Below are positions 36,306 through 45,053 of a DNA stretch of 64,000 nt, piece after piece. This DNA comes from Palsa-1439 sp050015495 (lineage in GTDB: Bacteria; Verrucomicrobiota; Verrucomicrobiia; Palsa-1439). The notes under the pieces were generated by a model, which was given only the letters and a program-made list of their open reading frames with translations, had not been told where the DNA came from and made no database searches. The stretch is from positions 1-64,000 of the forward strand of contig JBEKBH010000004.1 of NCBI GenBank assembly GCA_050015495.1, given 5' to 3'. How positions within the stretch are numbered: position 1 is the stretch's first letter; every line of letters begins with the position of its first letter. The position numbers and the translations under genes were made by a program.

Positions 36306-39300
36306 ATCTGGAGAAATCCGTGGGGTTGGGCCGGGCACCGGGTGATGTCTGGGACAAGAAGACCCTGTTGTACATCAACCTGAAACTCGCCTTGATGGGG
36401 TGTCCCACGGTGGCGTCGGACTCGGACCCGGAGTTGGCGGAACTGACCGACACCTTGCTGCTTCATCAGCGGGAAACGGATCGTCTGCTCGCGGATTATC
36501 TCTGCCCGGCGGACCAACGCATCCAGGATTTCCTGAACGACCATCTTCGGGACACGGGGATAACGATCCGCCTGCCTTCGCGGTCCTTCGTCCTCGATCG
36601 ATTTGGCCTCGCCCGCGCGCTCTCGTTGCCGCCCGACCGCGACGAGTTTCTTTCGGACCTCGTCCAATCTTATCGGGTCAAGCAGGGCGTCCTTCACAAT
36701 CCCCGGAGTGACCGGCGCACCACGCAGGGAATTTTTCACATTGCCGAAGGCGGCCTGCCGATCCCCGACGACAAGCGCGCCGTGCCGAAGGCGGCGTTTG
36801 CGAACCTCTTGCGCCGGGCGTTGTCGCCTCCGGGGGAAATGCAGCAGTTGCCATTCACGAGTTCGCAGCCGGACCGGGCGGAGTGTTTCGTCTCACTGCT
36901 GTTGCGGCCGATTGTTTGCCCGGTCGTGGACGGGTTCTCGCCGGAAAAATCGACGGAGATCCGCTTCTTTGTGCCGGGCAACCTGGTCAGCAACCTCGAT
37001 TTTGTGGAGAGCATCTTCGGAAACGCCGGCGACCCGTTCCTGCCGGAAAACGATGCCGCGCTGGACACGGAACATTGGACGGGTCACACGGGCTGCGTGA
37101 TCCTCGCGCCGCACCTGGTCAAGGCGACCAAGAAGGAGGTTGGGCTCCCGCCGTGGGACGAAGCCACGGAGCGACAACGTCGCGACCACATGTGCTGGCG
37201 GTCGGACGCCGAGCCATACAATGACGGAGCCCCGTTCAAAGTGGCCTGTCGCGACGCACGGGGCGTGATGGTCACGATCATTGCCGACAACTATTTTGGG
37301 TACTGCAAGAAAGAGGTGAAGACGCAAATCAGTTACTCGGCGAACCTCTACGGGATGTGCGAGGAGGAACACGCGGGCGGCTGCCTCGTCTACACGAGCT
37401 ACGATTTGGGAGAGGAATTCAGCGGCCACCTGCATGTGCCGCGTCTGGACCACAACTACCCGCAAATGATTTCGATGTTTGGGGAGATCATGGACGCAAA
37501 ACCGGAGGGGTACGCGATCGACAAGCGGTTTCCCGACATTATCTACGTATCGGAAGACGTGCTCTTCGACCTGCGCAAGCAAACCGTCAGCTGGACGCAC
37601 GAAGGCAAGCCGCAACACATCAAGCTGCTCCACGGTAAGACCTATGTCCGTCCCGCGGGATACAAGGTTCATTTGGAAAAACCGCCGGGCGGTCGTTCCT
37701 GGCGACTCATCGGAACGGTGGCCGAGCCAACGTACTGCCATAAGCCATGCACCGTTTCGGGCGGCGGCAAGTCCGAGATTTCCAAATCCATCTCCGACGC
37801 CATCCTCCAGGGGCCCGTGTTCGTGGCCGACTTCCGTCGGGAATTCGAGCTCGTTGCCAAACTCATCAAGCGCGACTATTCGGACCGCTTCCGCGAGAAG
37901 TCCACGCAGAAACGAGACAGCCGGCCGGTCCTCAGCCCCGCGCGTTCCCTCGGTTCGGTGATCAAGCTGCTCACCCCGTCGCAGGAATTCACGGACGAGT
38001 ACAACGCGTGGCTGGCGTCGATTCCCCAATACGTCAAGGAACTCGTATTCGTCGCGAAACGCTACTACAAACCCGAAATGGGCGACGGTTGGCCCGAACT
38101 GTTCAGCGTGGACATTATCAACGGCACGCCCGGCAACGAACTGAAATTCCAGAACCGCAAGCTGGTGGCCAACTACGCTCGGGTGGGCTACGAACCGGAC
38201 GGCTCATGGCGGACGTTCGGGTTGCGCAAGGATTTTCACCCGGCCGACAAGCTGTCGATGGAAGATGACATCACCGCGTCGATGGTCGTGCCCGCCGACC
38301 GTCTGGCGGGCCTCAATGCGCATTACCAAAACCCGTCTCTCAAGTTCACGGCGAACTGCGAGTACCGGCTGTTCCAGCGGCCCGATGACGCCATTCACCG
38401 GGGCTACGACAAGCAAACGGAACAGGATTTTGCCATGCCCGGCAATTTCTTTTCGAATTACGAGCCGCTGTCCGTCGAGCAGGCCCGCGAACTCGTTGAC
38501 GATTCCATCGGGTTCGACAGGTTCACCGCGCCGATGCAGCACTTGATCCGTGAGTTTGCCGAGGAGGGCCGTCCGCGCTACCTGGTGTCGTCGGCACATC
38601 CCCGACTCGTGGAGGGCAAACCTTCCAAGAATCCGCGTTACCTCCAGACACGACGCGACCTCGTGAATCCGCGTGACGCCTATCTGGCGGAGATGGCGAC
38701 CCGTCTCTATCGCCGGATTCCCCTGGGGCAGCCCGTTCGCACCCCCGTGAACGCCGTCCTGCCCGGCCGCCGCAACAACCCGCCGGAACCGGCGGCGCAC
38801 ATTCGTTCCCTCGCGGTGTACAATCCGGTCCACTACATGGAATTGCCGGAGTTGTTCATGGAGTTCATTTGCAGCATGACGGGCAAATCCCCGTCTACGA
38901 CGGGCGCCGGGTCCGAGGGCGCGCTCACGAAAGGGCCATTCAACGCACTGCCGCCGATCATCGATCTCAACAACGCGCTGGTGTCGTTCTTGTTGACCGG
39001 CTACCACGCGTTCATCACAGCCGCCGGCTACATCGGCCCGTATGTGCGGGTCGATCACGACATCAGTTTGCTCGTCCCTGAAGTCTGGTGTCGGATGAGC
39101 CCCGAGGAGCGCGACCCGCAATTCCTGATCCGCAACGGTTTCCTGGAGAAATGCCGCGACATCGAGCACGACGACAAGAAGGTGCTGGCCAGCCGTCTCG
39201 GCTATCGCATCACGATGAAATTCGTGCACTCGTTTTTTGGACGCGTGTTCAGCCATCCGCACGTCGTGTTCACGGAAAAGATGCTCCGCCCCGAAACGCA

Positions 39301-39781
39301 GGACTACGATATTTTTGCCGACGGCATGAACAATATCGTCGAAACCCAGCGGCGGGTGGCCACGGCCTATTTTGATGACCACAGCATCGAGGACGCCTGT
39401 CCGCCGCTCCGCGTGCTGCTGCACATCATGGTCCACGATCAGTATGAGGGCAAAGACCTGAACCACCCCGATGTCCGCCACCTGTTCACGCGAGAGTACC
39501 TGCTGGCCAGTGACTGGTACGCCGAGCGCCTTTCCGCCAAGCAGGCCTCCGAGTCCCGGTTGTGGCAACGACACGTCCGCAATCTCGAACAATTCCTGAG
39601 GAAATCAAACTACGCGGATGAGGCTCATCGATTGGGGATCGCGGAGCGATTGGCGCAGGCGAAGCGCCATTTAACGTGGGTCGAGTCCTACGATTTTCTC
39701 AAATTCCTCAACGGTTCGCTCGGCTTGCACCCCATCAAACAGGGTGTTACCGCGGAAGAAAATCAGAAACCGCGTTTGTAG
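36302..39781 (+). CDS. large protein of unknown function, last gene of the ATP-grasp operon
   Basis: A 1159-residue protein I do not recognise. It has no signal peptide or membrane helix. Visible features: an N-terminal helical part (KTLLYINLKLALMGCPTVAS), a Cys-containing stretch around 340-376 (ADNYFGYCKKEVKTQISYSA, then NLYGMCEEEHAGGC), a glycine loop SGGGKSEISKSI near 485-496 that resembles a nucleotide-binding loop, and conserved-looking segments such as FFSNYEPLSVEQARELVDD and GFLEKCRDIEHDDKKVLASR. A strong AGGAGG site precedes the ATG, which overlaps the transglutaminase stop (ATGA), so it is translated with the ligase cluster. Its last 19 bases overlap the end of the convergent ATP-grasp gene. 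It may be an enzyme acting on the same substrate. Confidence 0.85.
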   Translation: MNLEKSVGLGRAPGDVWDKKTLLYINLKLALMGCPTVASDSDPELAELTDTLLLHQRETDRLLADYLCPADQRIQDFLNDHLRDTGITIRLPSRSFVLDRFGLARALSLPPDRDEFLSDLVQSYRVKQGVLHNPRSDRRTTQGIFHIAEGGLPIPDDKRAVPKAAFANLLRRALSPPGEMQQLPFTSSQPDRAECFVSLLLRPIVCPVVDGFSPEKSTEIRFFVPGNLVSNLDFVESIFGNAGDPFLPENDAALDTEHWTGHTGCVILAPHLVKATKKEVGLPPWDEATERQRRDHMCWRSDAEPYNDGAPFKVACRDARGVMVTIIADNYFGYCKKEVKTQISYSANLYGMCEEEHAGGCLVYTSYDLGEEFSGHLHVPRLDHNYPQMISMFGEIMDAKPEGYAIDKRFPDIIYVSEDVLFDLRKQTVSWTHEGKPQHIKLLHGKTYVRPAGYKVHLEKPPGGRSWRLIGTVAEPTYCHKPCTVSGGGKSEISKSISDAILQGPVFVADFRREFELVAKLIKRDYSDRFREKSTQKRDSRPVLSPARSLGSVIKLLTPSQEFTDEYNAWLASIPQYVKELVFVAKRYYKPEMGDGWPELFSVDIINGTPGNELKFQNRKLVANYARVGYEPDGSWRTFGLRKDFHPADKLSMEDDITASMVVPADRLAGLNAHYQNPSLKFTANCEYRLFQRPDDAIHRGYDKQTEQDFAMPGNFFSNYEPLSVEQARELVDDSIGFDRFTAPMQHLIREFAEEGRPRYLVSSAHPRLVEGKPSKNPRYLQTRRDLVNPRDAYLAEMATRLYRRIPLGQPVRTPVNAVLPGRRNNPPEPAAHIRSLAVYNPVHYMELPELFMEFICSMTGKSPSTTGAGSEGALTKGPFNALPPIIDLNNALVSFLLTGYHAFITAAGYIGPYVRVDHDISLLVPEVWCRMSPEERDPQFLIRNGFLEKCRDIEHDDKKVLASRLGYRITMKFVHSFFGRVFSHPHVVFTEKMLRPETQDYDIFADGMNNIVETQRRVATAYFDDHSIEDACPPLRVLLHIMVHDQYEGKDLNHPDVRHLFTREYLLASDWYAERLSAKQASESRLWQRHVRNLEQFLRKSNYADEAHRLGIAERLAQAKRHLTWVESYDFLKFLNGSLGLHPIKQGVTAEENQKPRL

Positions 39782-40989
39782 AAGAGGTACGGGATTAGCC
39801 CCATTTCCGCCAGACCCGGCAGCGGGTCTTTCAGGCTGAATACAGGCTCGGCATCGAACGTGGTGATGGATCTTACGAATTCCCAGGGGTTCAACTGCCG
39901 CCGGAGGATCCCCAGCAAGCTGGTGGGGATGTCCGTGGTGACACGCATCCAGGTTAGGCCGGGCCGCGCGCGCGCCGACGGAACTGGACGACCGATCTGG
40001 TCTTGAAACAGCATGTACGAAAAATCGACACCGGCGGCCGCGCCGAGCGAGTGGTAGCCCCACGTCCGCGCGTTCACATCCAGAAGCTTGTAGTCCTGAT
40101 CCCGGGGATCAAGACGGAACTCGATTTCGACCAGGCCGTAGTAGTTGATGGCGCGAAGAAATTCTTGCGCCCGTTCTTCAATGATTGGCAATTTGATGCT
40201 CTCGACGAAGGTGGAAGACCGCCCGAGTTGGAGTGGATGCGACCGTAAATTGTGGGTCGTCATCGATCCGATGGCCCGCTCTTCCTTGAAGAACGCGCCG
40301 TACCCGTACTGTTGTCCGCTGCCACCCGGTATATACTCTTGGAGCATCAGCTCGCAAATGGGGACAAAGGTGGCGGCCTGCTTCAAGAGGGCACGTAATT
40401 CATCCTGATTGTCGGCCCGCCAGCCTTTGGACTTCGTCGCGTAGATGAAATGCTCCTTGATTGCCGGTTTGATGATCAACGGAAACGTCACGTCCATCTG
40501 TCCGATATCCTCGATGGACTGCAGGAACCATGTTTTTGGAATCGGAATTCCCAATTCCCGGGCCAACTTGTAGGTATTTCGCTTGTCCCAGGCCCATCGT
40601 ACGACATTCCAGTCCGCTGTGGGCACGCGGAATGACCGGGACAAAACATCTCGGTGGCGGGACAATGCCGCCACCGTCTCGTCGCGTGTCGGATACAGGA
40701 CCCAGCCGTCCAGTTTCAACTGTCGGCCAATTGCCACGATGGTTTCCGCGGCTTTTTGTTCATCCCGAAGTTCGGTGACGCGGATTGCGTGCTTGGTGTA
40801 ACGCGAGAACCGGGCGATGGATAGTTCGTCATCGACGACGCAAACCGGTATCCCTTGTCTCCCGAGGCTGCGAACGATACCGAGACCCTGGTAATCACCG
40901 CCGATGACGATGGCGCCAATTCCGTTCATGGGCAGGTTCGAACACGTCCCATTGGTCGTGGCTGAAACTTGTTCGAGGTTGGCAGTCAC
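39763..40989 (-). CDS. ATP-grasp ligase, carboxylate-amine type
   Basis: A 408-residue protein. After a short polar start comes a Rossmann-like pre-domain, IGAIVIGGDYQGLGIVRSLG, and then an ATP-grasp fold: KRNTYKLARELGIPIPKTWF, PLIIKPAIKEHFIYATKSKG, ELMLQEYIPGGSGQQYGYGA and the metal-binding end LVEIEFRLDPRDQDYKLLDV with NARTWG. Such enzymes join a carboxylate to an amine through an acyl phosphate. It lies nine bases after an FAD oxidoreductase gene, so the two probably form an operon. Its 3-prime end overlaps the 1159-residue gene on the other strand by 19 bases. The substrate is unknown. Confidence 0.85.
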   Translation of the reverse strand: MTANLEQVSATTNGTCSNLPMNGIGAIVIGGDYQGLGIVRSLGRQGIPVCVVDDELSIARFSRYTKHAIRVTELRDEQKAAETIVAIGRQLKLDGWVLYPTRDETVAALSRHRDVLSRSFRVPTADWNVVRWAWDKRNTYKLARELGIPIPKTWFLQSIEDIGQMDVTFPLIIKPAIKEHFIYATKSKGWRADNQDELRALLKQAATFVPICELMLQEYIPGGSGQQYGYGAFFKEERAIGSMTTHNLRSHPLQLGRSSTFVESIKLPIIEERAQEFLRAINYYGLVEIEFRLDPRDQDYKLLDVNARTWGYHSLGAAAGVDFSYMLFQDQIGRPVPSARARPGLTWMRVTTDIPTSLLGILRRQLNPWEFVRSITTFDAEPVFSLKDPLPGLAEMGLIPYLFYKRGF

Positions 40990-40998
40990 GCATCCTCC

Positions 40999-42174
40999 TT
41001 ACGGCCCGGCGGCGACGACACGGGTTAACGCCTGGGCGCTATAGAATGTGCCGGAAATGAACCGGGCGACGGGCCCGAAACTCCACGCGGCCGGCGCCCC
41101 CAGAAAGTGCAGACCCGGGACCGAAGATTCCAGGCCCGGCTCGAGTCGTGGATACCCGTTGATTTGCTCGATCTCGCGCACCAGTTGGGGAGCAAGAAAG
41201 GGGTACTTCGCAAGATCCACCCGATATCCGGTGGCAAACAACAGGTGATCGGCCATTTGTTCGCTGCCGTCGTTGAAGCGCACCCGGAGCTGTTTACCGT
41301 TGGGGGTCCCTGACAGCGGGTGGAGACCGGTTCGGATCGTGACGCTCCGTAGGCGATCGATCAGCCAATGAGCCCCGGCGGGGCGAATCGCACGGCGTCC
41401 AACCCAATCCTGCGTGGGGCGCGGCAAAAGACGCAAAAGATCCGGTCGCGCCGTCAACTGGCTCATTCCCGCGGGACCCACATCCCGCGGTGAATACAAA
41501 AGTCGCTCAATGGGCCGCCCGAGGCGCCGCATGCGCTTCCGCCAACGGAGCCAGCGCACCTGCGGGGCGCGGACGATCACTTCAACCCCGGTGCCGGCTT
41601 CGTGCAAAAGGGCCGCGGATTCGAGCGAGCTCTGCCCGCCGCCAACCACGAGAACCTTCTTGCCGGCGAAAACTCCCAAGTCCTTGTGGTCGCAGCTATG
41701 GGACACGAGTGACGGCGACAGGCCATTGAACTCCGCCGGTCGCCATGCGAACGGCGCAATGCCGGTGGCGACAACCACGCGCGATGCGGTCAGAATTTCA
41801 CCATCCCCCGCTGTCAGTTGGAACCCGGTTGCCATCCGCTCGATTCGGTTAATCTGGCGGGGGTCGAGGTCCGGCACCCCGTGTTGTTGATACCAACGGC
41901 CGTACTCGACAAAACTGGTGAGATCGATCGGCTTGGAAAAGCGTTTGCCGGATGCGGCGATGTAGGCGTCAAGGCTCAATACGCCTGTCGGATCGGCAAT
42001 GTGGGTGGCTTCATAAGGGGAACGGAGGAACATGCCGACCGGCATGTTCCGATCCCAGAAGGACATGGGCTGACCGAAGGCGCGCACTTGCAGCCCTGGA
42101 ATTGTTCGCAAGTGAACGGCGGCGGAAAGGCCATATGGCCCGGCACCGACAATCACAACATCGTGTTTTTCCAT
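40999..42174 (-). CDS. FAD/NAD(P)-binding oxidoreductase, monooxygenase-like
   Basis: A 391-residue flavoprotein. The N-terminal FAD motif is VVIVGAGPYGLSAAVHL and the NAD(P) motif is KVLVVGGGQSSLESAALLHE. ATGIAPFAWRP and LLFATGYRVDLAKYPFLAP are typical of flavin monooxygenase and lysine/ornithine N-hydroxylase-like enzymes. Near the end FLGAPAAWSFGPVARFISGT is consistent with FAD contact. A monooxygenase beside an ATP-grasp ligase (nine bases downstream) suggests a small biosynthetic pathway, perhaps making an oxidised, amide-linked metabolite; this is inference. The ribosome site is weak. Confidence 0.83.
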   Translation of the reverse strand: MEKHDVVIVGAGPYGLSAAVHLRTIPGLQVRAFGQPMSFWDRNMPVGMFLRSPYEATHIADPTGVLSLDAYIAASGKRFSKPIDLTSFVEYGRWYQQHGVPDLDPRQINRIERMATGFQLTAGDGEILTASRVVVATGIAPFAWRPAEFNGLSPSLVSHSCDHKDLGVFAGKKVLVVGGGQSSLESAALLHEAGTGVEVIVRAPQVRWLRWRKRMRRLGRPIERLLYSPRDVGPAGMSQLTARPDLLRLLPRPTQDWVGRRAIRPAGAHWLIDRLRSVTIRTGLHPLSGTPNGKQLRVRFNDGSEQMADHLLFATGYRVDLAKYPFLAPQLVREIEQINGYPRLEPGLESSVPGLHFLGAPAAWSFGPVARFISGTFYSAQALTRVVAAGP

Positions 42175-42527
42175 AGGTTCACGAGCACGAGCTCGCCGAT
42201 GGACGGATACTTGGGGTACTTGGATGTTTCTTCCGGCATCGCCGCACGCTTCTCACGCATAGACGTGCAACGGACTATTCTATCGCACTTAACGCCAAAA
42301 TTCAAGCGCAAGTGGTGGGTGGGGGCGGGGTTGTTACTTTGTGCAAGCAACCGGATTGACGCTTTGGCCCCCCCGAAATGCCCCCTATACAAGGTCTTGG
42401 CGCAATTTGTGCTTTTTGCCTTATTTCGGTCATTTCGGCAGCGGTCGATGTGGTTACCCTCGTCAACAAATGGTAACCAATCGCCGCTTGCTAATAAGCG
42501 AGATTGCGCCTACAAACACGGGGACGA
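42175..42527. other. divergent intergenic region
   Basis: About 350 bases lie between the leftward oxidoreductase and the rightward beta-helix gene. The region is AT-richer than its neighbours near 42400-42520. It includes a perfect inverted repeat (42451-42479) and a hairpin CGCTT-gctaat-AAGCG (42485-42500) just before the beta-helix gene. No gene or clear promoter hexamers were found. Confidence 0.45.
42451..42479. promoter_or_regulatory. perfect 8-base inverted repeat, possible operator
   Basis: TGGTTACC (42451-42458) and GGTAACCA (42472-42479) are exact reverse complements around a 13-base spacer, placed about 50 bases before the start of the beta-helix gene. The half-site spacing of about two helical turns suits a dimeric DNA-binding protein, but no regulator gene is adjacent. 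Confidence 0.4.
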
Positions 42528-44768
42528 ATGATACAGCAGTACGGTATTTTCGATAAACAGAGGTCGCGATTGATGTTATTTCTGCAGTACCATCTGGGGG
42601 GACCGATTCTCACGATCGGTGTGCTCGTTTTCGCGATCCAGTGCAGAGCTGCCAGTTATTACGTGGACTATTCGAGTGGCGTTGACACCAACTCCGGCAC
42701 GGACACGTCGGCGGCGTGGCAGCATTGCCCCGGTGATCCGGCCGCCGCCGGTGTCCCCGCCAGCACGCCGCTTAATCCCGGCGATACCGTGTTCTTCAAA
42801 GGCGGTGTGCAATACGTGCTGACGGGTGATGGAAACCCTGTGTATCAAACCGGTATCGGGCTGAATTGGAGCGGGGCTCCCGGCCAGCCGATCACCTACG
42901 ACGGCAACAGCGCCGGGACTTGGGGAACCGGACGCGCCGTCTTGACCGACAACTACAGCACCAACTACATCGCCGCGTTCTACATCTACGGCGATGTGAA
43001 CAATCTGGCGTTCAACAATCTGGAGATTGGCCCGATCGGCGGGGCGCCGTCGCTGCCGCCCGATCCCGGCACGGGCGTGCCCAGCAATCAGGGTTACGGC
43101 ATCTTCGTCAACGGCTCGCTCAGCGGCGTGACCATCGCCAACTGTTATTTCCATGACCTCGGCTACTGGTACAACCAGCCGCCCATGGATGGGTTGTCGG
43201 TCGCCTCCAGCGATGGCCGCGAAAGCTCCGCCGGGTTCGAGACACATGCGGCGGTGTCCCTGGTCATCACCAACTGCGAGTTCACCAAGGTTCACACCGC
43301 CGTCGAGCTGGCCTACTCCGGTACCATGTCCAATGTCACCGTTGCCGGCAGTTACTTCCACGATTACATCGTTTGGTGCATCGATCTGGCCGGGCAAAAC
43401 GGCAGCCTCGATGACCTGTACATCCACGACAACCTCTTTCAGGATTATGACTGGGCTTACTCGCCCGTCTACTGGACCGGGTACAATTACCATCCGGAAA
43501 GTTGTTCGAGTTGTTTCACCGGGCCGCCGCATCAGGACGCGATCTTTCACCGGACGGGAACGGTCGGATCAATCAACGGCTCCAACATCGACATCTATAA
43601 CAACACCTGGACCGGCACCCACACCAATGGCGTGGCCACCTCCTGCATCTATCTCGAGTACGCCGCCAGCGCCAATATCTACAACAACTTGTTTAACATC
43701 CCCAATGCCGGCATCCCGGGAGACGGAGGCGGCCCGGAACCGGCGGTGGAGATTTCGTACGAACTGAATGCTCCCTCAACGATTCAGATCCTGAACAATA
43801 CGACCATTGTCAACACGACCGCCAACGCACAGAACTCGGCATTTCTGTGGGGCGCATGCGGCTGCCTGTCGCCTTCATCGGAGTGGCCGTCCACAGGCAA
43901 ACTGGCTGTGGAGAACAATGTTGTGTACAGTTTCGCCGGGTCAGGGGGTGGTGACCCCACGCTGCTGACCATCGGTGTCGTCCTCAATAAACCCGGGCCC
44001 TCGGTCTGGACGATCGACTACAACGACTGGTTCTCACTCGACACCTCCGCCAATGACTGGTTCTGGTGGAACAACCCGGCCCCGGCCTTCAACATCCACG
44101 GCGATCTGAGCGCGATGCAATCCCTCGGTTTTGAGGCCCACGGCCAGACCAACGACCCCCTGTTTGCCAGCCTGGCCTTCGGCTCAAGCACCAACCCCTC
44201 GGGAAACGATTACCATTTGCAGCCCGGTTCACCGGCGATCAGCGCGGGGGTCAACCTCTCCAGCCTGGAACTACCCGGGCTTACCACCGACAAAGACGGC
44301 ACCCCCCGTCCCGCGTCGGGCCCGTGGGACCTCGGGGCCTACGAGCACAATACGAACAACGTATCCACTCCGCCGCCCCCCCAAGGAGGCCCTGCTCCTG
44401 CGGATGTTGCGCTGGCGTTTTCAAATGTCGTGCAGACCTGCACGACCAAGACGAAGATCGACCACGCGCAGATGACGACCAACTCCGTTACGACCTGCAA
44501 GTTCAGGTTTTCCCTGGTTGCCAGCAATACCGGGGCGACGAACTCCCCGTCGTTCCCGGTCCTGTTTTGGCCGGGCCAGAGCAGCGTCTTTGATCCCAGC
44601 ATCAGCCCGTGGCCGGGGAAGAAGAGAATGAAAGCCCTCGCGGGAAACAAATCGGCGTCGATCAAGCTCGGCGGGAAATTCACCGGGAATCTGGCGGGCA
44701 CCTTCATTTACGCCACCGATACGAACAACAACGTTCTCGCTTCCTCCACGATTCCGGATCCCCAGTAA
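42528..44768 (+). CDS. exported right-handed beta-helix repeat protein
   Basis: A protein of about 746 residues, exported through a signal region (PILTIGVLVFAIQCRAASYY). The mature start YYVDYSSGVDTNSGTDTSAA is typical of choice-of-anchor Q type and parallel beta-helix proteins, and the central region has many N-rich turns (FNNLEIGPIGG, VTIANCYFHD, INGSNIDIYNNTWTG, STIQILNNTTIVNT). The helix ends with DYHLQPGSPAISAG and GPWDLGAYE. A further domain of about 125 residues (VALAFSNVVQTCTTKTKIDH onward) is not recognised. There is no catalytic or anchoring motif visible. The start at 42528 gives the better charged N-terminus; an ATG at 42573 is possible. It could be a type II secretion substrate. 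Confidence 0.78.
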   Translation: MIQQYGIFDKQRSRLMLFLQYHLGGPILTIGVLVFAIQCRAASYYVDYSSGVDTNSGTDTSAAWQHCPGDPAAAGVPASTPLNPGDTVFFKGGVQYVLTGDGNPVYQTGIGLNWSGAPGQPITYDGNSAGTWGTGRAVLTDNYSTNYIAAFYIYGDVNNLAFNNLEIGPIGGAPSLPPDPGTGVPSNQGYGIFVNGSLSGVTIANCYFHDLGYWYNQPPMDGLSVASSDGRESSAGFETHAAVSLVITNCEFTKVHTAVELAYSGTMSNVTVAGSYFHDYIVWCIDLAGQNGSLDDLYIHDNLFQDYDWAYSPVYWTGYNYHPESCSSCFTGPPHQDAIFHRTGTVGSINGSNIDIYNNTWTGTHTNGVATSCIYLEYAASANIYNNLFNIPNAGIPGDGGGPEPAVEISYELNAPSTIQILNNTTIVNTTANAQNSAFLWGACGCLSPSSEWPSTGKLAVENNVVYSFAGSGGGDPTLLTIGVVLNKPGPSVWTIDYNDWFSLDTSANDWFWWNNPAPAFNIHGDLSAMQSLGFEAHGQTNDPLFASLAFGSSTNPSGNDYHLQPGSPAISAGVNLSSLELPGLTTDKDGTPRPASGPWDLGAYEHNTNNVSTPPPPQGGPAPADVALAFSNVVQTCTTKTKIDHAQMTTNSVTTCKFRFSLVASNTGATNSPSFPVLFWPGQSSVFDPSISPWPGKKRMKALAGNKSASIKLGGKFTGNLAGTFIYATDTNNNVLASSTIPDPQ

Positions 44769-44779
44769 GTCACCGACTA

Positions 44780-44799
44780 CCCGAAGCGCCTCGGGTTAA
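44780..44799 (+). terminator. weak terminator-like hairpin after the beta-helix gene
   Basis: CCCGA-agcgcc-TCGGG at 44780-44795 is followed by TTAAAAC rather than a full T-run. It lies 11 bases after the stop codon. The position fits a terminator, but the stem is short. Confidence 0.3.
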
Positions 44800-45053
44800 A
44801 ACTATTGGCCATTGCGGCTGTGAGATCCCTCGGTCGCGGGTGGCCTCCGTCCGTATGCCGATGATGCCGAACGGCAGCCCCCTTCCATTCTGCGTTCCCT
44901 GAAGACCTGACATGTGTAGGTGAACCGATCCTCGCGTTTTTCCATCCAACGGTTCATCTTTTTCCCTCGATGGCGTCCAAGCCGACCGCCTGTTGCTGCC
45001 CGTTGTGATGTGCCGAGGCGGACGGCTTTTCTCCGACCTCCCGTACTTTGGGT

